Part shown: piece by piece, positions 6,013 to 10,864 of the stretch
Layout of the letters: the number at the start of each line of letters is the position of its first letter
Numbering within the stretch: position 1 is the stretch's first letter
Origin: Propionibacteriales bacterium
GTDB taxonomy: Bacteria; Actinomycetota; Actinomycetes; Propionibacteriales; Propionibacteriaceae
Length of the DNA: 10,864 nucleotides
NCBI GenBank assembly: GCA_030453285.1
Contig: JAKDKP010000025.1
Span: 1-10,864, forward strand
Reading direction: 5' to 3'
Made by a program: the position numbers and the translations under genes
The notes under the pieces: generated by a model
Seen by the model: only the letters and a program-made list of their open reading frames with translations
Databases searched by the model: none
Told to the model about the DNA's origin: nothing

Positions 6013-6795
6013 ATGGATGTCGAGATGAGCCCACCCGGTTCGATCCGGGTCGAGGCGGTGCACAAGACCTTCCCGAGGCGGGACAAGCCCGCGTTGGCCG
6101 GGGTCGATCTGCGAGTCGACTCCGGCCGGGTGTGCGCACTGCTGGGAGCCAACGGTGCCGGCAAGACGACCGTGGTGCGGATTCTGACGACGCTGACGGG
6201 CAAGGACTCCGGGACTGTGAGCGTAAATGGCTGGGACGTGGACCGCGATCCTGCACAAGTACGGGCATCGATCGGCGTCGTGGGGCAGTACGCCGCCCTG
6301 GACGAGGTGCTCTCGGCCAGAGAGAACCTGGAACTGTTCGCCCGGCTGATCGGGCTCTCACGTACCGCGGCCCGGTCGCGGGCAGTCACGCTCCTGGAGC
6401 AGGCGGGGCTGAGCGAGCACGGCGGGCAGAAGGTATCCGGGTTCTCCGGTGGCATGCGACGTCGCCTGGACCTCGTGACCTCGATGATCACCCGTCCCGC
6501 CGTGCTCCTCATCGACGAGCCGACGACCGGCCTCGATCCGATCGCCCGTCGCACGATCTGGAACGCGGTGCGCTCGTTGGTGGACGAGGGTACGACGGTC
6601 CTGTTGACCACGCAGTACCTGGAGGAGGCCGACGAACTGGCCGATGACGTCGTGATCCTGCGCGAGGGTTCCGTAGTCGCCACCGGCACCCCATCGGACT
6701 TGAAAGCAATCGTGGGAGAGCCGCGGATGGAACTGCGCGAACCCACCCTCGAAGACGTCTACCTGCATCTGCATCAAGGAGGCGACGCAGCATGA
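6013..6795 (+). CDS. DrrA-like ABC transporter ATP-binding protein (260 aa)
   Basis: This is the ATPase subunit of an ABC-2 drug exporter on the inner face of the membrane. Walker A is GANGAGKTT (45-53). The Q-loop region reads VVGQYAALDEVLSARENL. The signature is SGGM (145-148), and Walker B is LLIDEP with D168 and E169. The usual switch histidine is replaced by glutamine in LLTTQYLEEADELAD. The Q-loop, SGGM and TTQYLEEAD forms are characteristic of the DrrA (daunorubicin/doxorubicin resistance) branch, in which the Gln substitution is normal, so it is not a defect. The ATG at 6013 follows GAGAGG by about 7 bases. It is the first gene of the operon, 21 bases after the operator, and its stop overlaps the permease start (ATGA). 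It probably works with the next gene product; the substrate is unknown. Confidence 0.93.
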   Translation: MDVEMSPPGSIRVEAVHKTFPRRDKPALAGVDLRVDSGRVCALLGANGAGKTTVVRILTTLTGKDSGTVSVNGWDVDRDPAQVRASIGVVGQYAALDEVLSARENLELFARLIGLSRTAARSRAVTLLEQAGLSEHGGQKVSGFSGGMRRRLDLVTSMITRPAVLLIDEPTTGLDPIARRTIWNAVRSLVDEGTTVLLTTQYLEEADELADDVVILREGSVVATGTPSDLKAIVGEPRMELREPTLEDVYLHLHQGGDAA

Positions 6796-7604
6796 GCGCC
6801 ACGACGATCGAGCACCACGGTCCGGCTACGGGCCGCATTCTGCGCGAGGCCGTCATCCTGACCGGCCGCGCGATGCGGCACTGGCGGGCGCGACCGATCA
6901 CGTTCAGCATCCAACTGCTCTTCCCCGTCTTGGTCATGCTGCTCATGGGCGGTCTGCTCGGTGGGGCGATCGCCGGCACCACCGGGGACTACATCGTGTT
7001 CGTCGTGCCGGGCATCCTCGCCTTCACCGTGCTCTCGGGAATCGAGACGACAATCACCGCTGTCACCGGAGACGCCGCCAAGACCGTCACCGACCGGTTT
7101 CGCACCCTGCCCATCTCCCGCGGTTCGGTGCTGCTGGGACGGGTCTTCGCTGACATGCTCACTGCCGCCGTGGAACTCGCGGTCGTCACCGCCGCAGGAC
7201 TGCTGCTCGGCTGGCGTCCCGAAGGGGGCGTCGCCGATGTTGTGCTCGCCTACGTCCTGCTGCTGTGGCTGAGGTTCGGACTGCTGTGGGCCGGCGTCTG
7301 GATCGGGTTGAAGGCAGGCACACCAGAGGCGGCCACGACCGCCCAGCTTGCGATCTGGCCGGTGGCGTTCCTCTCGACTGTGTTCGTCGATCCGCGCACG
7401 ATGCCGGCCTGGCTCGGAGTCGTCGCCGAATGGAACCCCCTGTCGGCGACCGCATCCGCGGCGCGTGAACTGTTCTCGGGCACCGACCTCACCGGGGTTA
7501 CCTTCGTCGCCGACCACGCCGTGCTCTTCGCCATCGGCTGGCCGCTCGCGCTGACCGCGGCGTTCATCCCCCTCGCCATTCGTGCCTACCGGAGACTGTC
7601 ATGA
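6792..7604 (+). CDS. DrrB-like ABC-2 type permease (270 aa)
   Basis: This is the membrane partner of the preceding ATPase. It has a cytoplasmic N-terminus of about 40 residues, then roughly six hydrophobic segments, including FSIQLLFPVLVMLLMGGLLGG, YIVFVVPGILAFTVLSG, a pair around LTAAVELAVVTAAGLLLGW and VVLAYVLLLWLRFGLLW, AIWPVAFLSTVFV, and a last one near the C-terminus (AVLFAIGWPLALTAAFIPLAI). The cytoplasmic loop after the second segment has DAAKTVTDRFRTLPISRGSVLLGR, the coupling motif typical of DrrB/ABC-2 permeases, and FVDPRTMPAWLGVVAEWNPLSA is also conserved in that group. AAGGAGG lies 9 bases before its ATG, inside the end of the ATPase gene. Its start overlaps the ATPase stop and its stop overlaps the next start, both as ATGA, which implies coupled translation. 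Confidence 0.92.
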   Translation: MSATTIEHHGPATGRILREAVILTGRAMRHWRARPITFSIQLLFPVLVMLLMGGLLGGAIAGTTGDYIVFVVPGILAFTVLSGIETTITAVTGDAAKTVTDRFRTLPISRGSVLLGRVFADMLTAAVELAVVTAAGLLLGWRPEGGVADVVLAYVLLLWLRFGLLWAGVWIGLKAGTPEAATTAQLAIWPVAFLSTVFVDPRTMPAWLGVVAEWNPLSATASAARELFSGTDLTGVTFVADHAVLFAIGWPLALTAAFIPLAIRAYRRLS

Positions 7605-9871
7605 CGACCACGACCCACGACGTGATCCGCGTACGCGGAGCCCGTCAGAACTCACTCCAAGACATCGACGTCGACGTCCCCAAGCATCAGCTCGTGGTCG
7701 TCACCGGCGTATCCGGATCAGGCAAGTCCTCGCTGGTGTTCGACACGATCGCGGCCGAATCAGCGCGCCAGCTCAACGAGACATTCTCGGCGTTCGCCCA
7801 AGGCAGGCTCCCCAGCTACGCCCACCCCGACGTCGACCTGCTGGAGAACCTCTCGGCCGTCATTGTGGTAGATCAGCAGCGCCTCTCCGGCGGACCTCGC
7901 TCCACGGTCGGGACCATCAGCGACATCGGCGCACGTCTACGGCTGCTGTTCTCCCGCATCGGTGAGCCGGCCGCCGGCTATTCCAACGCCTACAGCTTCA
8001 ACGACCCCGCCGGCATGTGCCCGAACTGTCAGGGGCTCGGCATCGCAGCATCGGTCGTGGAATCCGAACTCGTTGACGACGACCGATCCCTCAACGAAGG
8101 AGCGATCACCTTCCCCAAGTTCAACCCGGGAACCTGGCTCTGGAAGGCCTACGCCAAGTCCGGATTCTTCGACCCCGACATGAAGATCCGCGACTACACC
8201 CCAGAACAACGCGAGCTCTTCCTCTATGCACCGGCCGGGGAACACACCCCGCCGGCAGGGATGGATGCAGTCGGCACCGCCTACGAAGGCCTCGTCACCC
8301 GGTTCAACCGCATCTACCTGCAACGCGAGCCCGACTCCTTCAAAGGCGCCCAGCGCGAGGCGTTCGAGCGGATCGTCTCCCGCGGACCTTGCCCCGAATG
8401 CCACGGCTCCCGACTCGCCGCGCCCGCCCGAGCCAGTCTCATCAACGGCAAGTCCATCGCCGACCTCAACGCGATGCAGATCAGCGACCTCGCCGAGCAC
8501 GTCGCGAAGATCGACGGCGACGCCGTGGCACCGCTGGTCGCGAACCTGCGCGTCCACCTGGAACGGATGATGACCCTCGGCCTCGGCTACCTCAGCCTCG
8601 ACCGCACCACCTCCACCCTCTCCGGGGGCGAAGCCCAACGGATCAAGATGGTCCGCCACCTCGGCAGTGCCCTGGCCGACATGCTCTACGTGTTCGACGA
8701 ACCCACGGTGGGCCTGCACCCCCGCGACGTCACCGCGCTCGGACAGATGCTCCTTGCCCTGCGCGACCGCGGCAACACCGTGCTCGTCATCGAGCACGAC
8801 CCCGACATCATGGCGATCGCCGACCACATCATCGACCTCGGACCCGGCGCTGGAACCGCCGGCGGCCAGATCACCTACCAAGGCGACTACGACGGCCTCA
8901 CCCAGGCCGGCACCCCCACCGGGCACGGGCTCCGCGAGCACCGGCGCGCGACCCGGACACGGCGTGAGCCCGACGGCTGGATCAGCATCGACGACGCCAC
9001 CACCAACAACCTCCAGCACGTCACCACCCGCATCCCGCGCGGCGTGATGACCGCTGTGACCGGAGTCGCCGGATCGGGCAAGTCCAGCCTCATCCTCGGC
9101 AACCTCCCCGCCGTCGAACCCGACGCGATCGTCATCGACCAACGCCCCATCCGAGGATCGCGCCGCTCCAACCCAGCCACTTACACCGGCCTGCTCAACC
9201 TCATCCGTGACGTGTTCGCCAAGACCACCGGAGCACCAGCCGGGCTGTTCACCCCCAACTCCACCGGAGGATGCCCGGCCTGTGAGGGCAACGGCGTCAT
9301 CTACACCGACCTCGCCTTCATGGAAGGCGTGATCACCCGCTGCGAAGTCTGCGAAGGACGACGGTTCACCCCACAAGCCCAAGAACATCACGTCGCCGGC
9401 AAGAACATCGCCGACGTGTTCGAGATGAGCGTCACCGATGCAATCGACTACTTCACCCAGCCCGCCATCGGGCGCATCCTGTCCCGGCTCCACGACGTCG
9501 GACTCGACTACCTCACCCTCGGACAGACCCTCACCAGCCTCTCCGGCGGCGAACGTCAGCGACTCAAGCTCGCCACCGAACTCAGCACCCCCGGCCGCAC
9601 GATCATCCTTGACGAGCCGACTACGGGACTGCACATCGCTGACATCTCCCGGCTCATCGGACTGCTCGACAGGCTTATCGATGCCGGATCGACGCTCGTT
9701 GTGATCGAGCACAACCTCGACATCATCGCCGCGGCCGACTGGATCATCGACATCGGCCCCGAGGCCGGACACGACGGCGGACAAGTCGTCTACGAAGGCA
9801 CACCAGACCAGATGATCACGGACGGCGGGACCCACACGGCCGAACACCTACGAGCTCACGCGAGAATCTGA
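7601..9871 (+). CDS. DrrC-like UvrA paralogue, likely drug/DNA-protection ATPase (756 aa)
   Basis: This is a UvrA-related protein with two ABC domains. The first has Walker A GVSGSGKSS (36-44), signature LSGGE (340-344) and Walker B with D366-E367. The second has Walker A GVAGSGKSS (488-496), signature LSGGE (647-651) and LDEPTTGLH. Cysteine pairs at 140/143 and 264/267 lie in the first half, and the second half has C558/C561 with C581/C584, matching the UvrA C-terminal zinc module that contacts DNA. At 756 residues it is about 200 shorter than housekeeping UvrA; the UvrB-binding insertion appears to be missing, so it probably does not act in normal excision repair. S. peucetius DrrC, a self-resistance protein against daunorubicin, has this organisation and length. 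Its ATG overlaps the permease stop (ATGA), with GGAG 6 bases before the start. A likely role is removing an intercalated drug from DNA. Confidence 0.92.
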   Translation: MTTTTHDVIRVRGARQNSLQDIDVDVPKHQLVVVTGVSGSGKSSLVFDTIAAESARQLNETFSAFAQGRLPSYAHPDVDLLENLSAVIVVDQQRLSGGPRSTVGTISDIGARLRLLFSRIGEPAAGYSNAYSFNDPAGMCPNCQGLGIAASVVESELVDDDRSLNEGAITFPKFNPGTWLWKAYAKSGFFDPDMKIRDYTPEQRELFLYAPAGEHTPPAGMDAVGTAYEGLVTRFNRIYLQREPDSFKGAQREAFERIVSRGPCPECHGSRLAAPARASLINGKSIADLNAMQISDLAEHVAKIDGDAVAPLVANLRVHLERMMTLGLGYLSLDRTTSTLSGGEAQRIKMVRHLGSALADMLYVFDEPTVGLHPRDVTALGQMLLALRDRGNTVLVIEHDPDIMAIADHIIDLGPGAGTAGGQITYQGDYDGLTQAGTPTGHGLREHRRATRTRREPDGWISIDDATTNNLQHVTTRIPRGVMTAVTGVAGSGKSSLILGNLPAVEPDAIVIDQRPIRGSRRSNPATYTGLLNLIRDVFAKTTGAPAGLFTPNSTGGCPACEGNGVIYTDLAFMEGVITRCEVCEGRRFTPQAQEHHVAGKNIADVFEMSVTDAIDYFTQPAIGRILSRLHDVGLDYLTLGQTLTSLSGGERQRLKLATELSTPGRTIILDEPTTGLHIADISRLIGLLDRLIDAGSTLVVIEHNLDIIAAADWIIDIGPEAGHDGGQVVYEGTPDQMITDGGTHTAEHLRAHARI

Positions 9872-9878
9872 CACCTTA

Positions 9879-9907
9879 AGGCCAGCCGCACTGCCTGGCT
9901 CCGGCCT
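9879..9907 (+). terminator. Imperfect hairpin after the cargo operon
   Basis: AGGCCAGCC (9879-9887) can pair with GGCT (9897-9900) and GGCCT (9903-9907) around a two-base bulge, 8 bases after the UvrA-like stop codon. The stem is GC-rich with no following T-run, so it is only a possible terminator. The rest of 9908-9970 shows no gene. Confidence 0.35.
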
Positions 9908-9970
9908 GTCCTCACCACCGATCACCGACGTCCAAGACAGACGATCTGGAGCCGGTCCACAGCTCGAGAT

Positions 9971-10032
9971 CAAGCGGTGTCAACTCTGGCCGACACCCTC
10001 CCAAGCCATAGCCGGGTGGTGCTGGCTCTGGG
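9971..10032 (+). other. Left subterminal region with repeated GGTGTC boxes
   Basis: CAAGCGGTGTC occurs at 9971-9981 and again at 10036-10046 inside the terminal repeat (an 11-bp direct repeat). A weaker copy, GGTGCT, lies at 10018-10023. Box spacing is 42 and 23 bases against 45 and 23 at the right end, and the order and orientation relative to the terminus are the same. This fits multiple transposase binding sites at an IS21 end. The end lies 195 bases from the last cargo gene. Confidence 0.72.
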
Positions 10033-10066
10033 CGACAAGCGGTGTCGGATGAGACCCTCGTAGCCA
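10033..10066 (-). repeat. Terminal inverted repeat, left end
   Basis: Reading inward on the minus strand it starts TGGCTACGAG and ends with the core TCCGACACCGCTTGTCG (10049-10033), identical to the right end core. It matches the right end at 29 of 34 positions, with the IS21-type TG/CA terminal dinucleotides. Confidence 0.92.
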
Positions 10067-10072
10067 GGTCGG
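10067..10072. repeat. Target-site duplication, left copy (GGTCGG)
   Basis: GGTCGG directly follows the transposon terminus at 10066 and matches 2589-2594 exactly. Confidence 0.92.
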
Positions 10073-10406
10073 CGACGACGACGTTCCAGACGGTCGCGAC
10101 TCCTGCGAGGACCGCGAACACGACGACCGAGACGATGAGTCCGGCGACGGCGAGGCCCGTGCCGTGGGTCGCGCCGCGGAGCCCTGCCCAGGCGACGATG
10201 ATGCCGGCGCCGGCGATGAGAGCCGGGAGGAAGCCGACGTACGGGATCAGCAGGAGCAACGGGGCGGTGAACATCGCCGTCACGGCGAGCACCAGCGAGA
10301 CCACGCCTTTGCCCGTAGCGGACTTCGACGGCACCCCGGGAGCGGTGGTGTTGTTCTGGTAGACGTGCACCGGCGGGGTGCCCTGCGGAGAGTAAGAGTT
10401 GGACAT
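10067..10406 (-). pseudogene. 5' part of a DUF4190-like small membrane protein gene, interrupted by the transposon
   Basis: The ATG at 10404-10406 has AAAGGAA about 6 bases upstream. The first 113 residues are native: a Ser/Pro/Asn-rich cytoplasmic head (to about 32), one membrane helix (VVSLVLAVTAMFTAPLLLLI), a short loop and glycine-rich segment, then a second helix (LAVAGLIVSVVVFAVLAGVA). This layout resembles the DUF4190 family, whose function is unknown. After residue 113 the frame enters the transposon and would run on to a stop at 9912, giving a 164-residue chimera whose last 51 residues are transposon-derived. The original C-terminus is at 2518-2588; the rejoined gene encodes 136 residues. 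It lies 27 bases after the partial ABC permease and formerly preceded vanZ, so it was probably the middle gene of one transcript. The truncated protein keeps both helices, so partial function is possible. Confidence 0.9.
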
Positions 10407-10433
10407 CAGGTTTCCTTTCGGGATCGACGTGGC

Positions 10434-10864
10434 TCAGATGCGGGTGTCGCGGCGTTCGAGGACCGCGGTGGTGACCGTGAGGATCGCGACGGTGAGGACG
10501 CCGGTAGCGGTGAGGATCGCGGTGACATCGCCGCCGGTGATGGTGCCGGTATCGACGAAGGACCCGGTGCCCAGCAGCGCGGCGCGGGTCGCGACGCCGT
10601 AGGGGGAGACGAGGGCGGCGTTCCCAATCGCCATGAGCGCGCCGGTTGAGATTCCGGAGGCGACGAGGGCGATCGCGACGGGGGCGGCGAAGGATCGCAG
10701 GAACATCGACAGTGCCGACTGGATCGCCGCGGCCGGAATCGTCGCCACGATCAGCAGGCCGGTGACGACGAAGTACTCGCCGGGCAGCATGCCGGGCAGC
10801 CCGAACGCGCCCTTGCCGATCACGATGACGGCAACCAGGAGGACGAGTTGCATGATCGCGGTGA
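10434..10864 (-). CDS. ABC-2 type transporter permease, C-terminal part (runs off the window)
   Basis: The reading frame is open to the window edge, so the start is missing; the ATG at 10851-10853 is internal. The 143 visible residues contain about four hydrophobic segments (QLVLLVAVIVIG, YFVVTGLLIVATIPAAAI, APVAIALVASGISTGALMAIG, AILTATGVLTVAILTVTTAVL) and end in a short basic tail, RRDTRI. The pattern, with QSALSMFLRSFAAPVAIAL between helices, resembles the ABC-2 permeases of lantibiotic-immunity type (MutE/MutG group) more than the DrrB type inside the transposon, but this assignment is tentative. It would need an ATP-binding partner, probably encoded upstream outside the window. The next gene starts 27 bases after its stop, so it is likely the same operon. 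Confidence 0.75.
   Translation of the reverse strand, partial: TAIMQLVLLVAVIVIGKGAFGLPGMLPGEYFVVTGLLIVATIPAAAIQSALSMFLRSFAAPVAIALVASGISTGALMAIGNAALVSPYGVATRAALLGTGSFVDTGTITGGDVTAILTATGVLTVAILTVTTAVLERRDTRI

Larger units (their letters stand above)
2595..10066. mobile_element. Complete IS21-family transposon carrying a TetR-controlled efflux/UvrA-like operon
   Basis: The 7,472-bp element is bounded by 34-bp inverted repeats (2595-2628 and 10033-10066; 29/34 identical) starting TGGCT and ending AGCCA, with a perfect 6-bp target duplication outside. IS21-family elements end in TG/CA and carry istA-istB. Here istB and istA lie at the right end, while tetR and a three-gene ABC/UvrA-like operon lie between istA and the left end. 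No second left end is found in the 24 bases between istA and tetR, so the cargo is internal to the element and not simply next to it. Repeated GGTGTC boxes at both ends, with matching spacing, look like multiple transposase binding sites. All genes appear intact, and the perfect duplication and restorable target frame suggest a recent insertion. Cargo-bearing IS21 elements are, to my knowledge, uncommon. Confidence 0.93.

Noticed and set aside
6619..6660. Glutamine in place of the switch histidine of the ABC ATPase as an inactivating mutation
   Set aside because: The TTQYLEEAD form is normal in the DrrA branch of ABC exporters.
6007..6795. Minus-strand open frames opposite the ABC ATPase
   Set aside because: Ser/Arg-rich translations without motifs; the plus-strand frame has all ABC motifs in order.
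7937..9847. 636-codon minus-strand open frame opposite the UvrA-like gene
   Set aside because: Composition is Val/Gly/Asp/Glu-biased as expected from the antisense of third-position G/C codons; no motif and no start signal. The plus-strand frame has complete ABC motifs.
9912..10066. C-terminal third of the 164-codon frame as a genuine domain
   Set aside because: This part is transposon left-end DNA; the native frame is restored only by jumping to 2588, so these residues are an accident of insertion.
2595..10066. Composite transposon or two separate IS copies (one degraded) flanking the efflux genes
   Set aside because: The outer ends form one inverted pair with a matching 6-bp duplication, there is only one istAB, and no inner IS end is seen near 5156-5181 or 9872-9970.

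Overview
This is a high-GC window with GTG/ATG starts, actinomycete-type gene families and stop/start overlaps. It suggests an actinobacterium (Actinomycetota, plausibly Micrococcales); I cannot place the genus from sequence alone.

The central structure is one complete transposon at 2595-10066 (7,472 bp). Its ends are 34-bp inverted repeats (29/34 identical, 17 identical in a row) that begin TG and end CA. A perfect 6-bp target duplication, GGTCGG, lies outside them at 2589-2594 and 10067-10072. If the element and one duplication are removed, the two flanks join in frame. The result is an intact 136-codon gene for a small two-helix membrane protein that starts at 10406 and stops at 2518, both on the minus strand. 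This agreement makes the boundaries very secure.

Inside the element, reading from the right end, are istB and istA (IS21-family helper ATPase and DDE transposase, minus strand), then a TetR regulator (minus). Across a 61-bp divergent promoter region is a plus-strand operon of three overlapping genes: a DrrA-like ABC ATPase, a DrrB-like ABC-2 permease and a DrrC-like UvrA paralogue. So the element is an IS21-type transposon with a daunorubicin-resistance-like efflux and DNA-protection module placed between istA and the far end. The operator palindrome at 5971-5991 contains a perfect TATAAT. Because tetR, istA and istB run head to tail with only 24 bp between tetR and istA, the drug-sensing repressor may also control the transposase. 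That is an inference.

The host DNA on both sides is one minus-strand series: a partial ABC-2 permease (10864-10434), the interrupted small membrane protein gene, a VanZ-RDD fusion protein (2485-1373), an AraC-family regulator broken by a frameshift and a stop codon (1351-438), a terminator hairpin, and a 64-residue acidic protein of unknown function (330-136) followed by a perfect 14-bp hairpin. The first 74 bases hold nothing I can identify. I see no rRNA, tRNA or CRISPR array.
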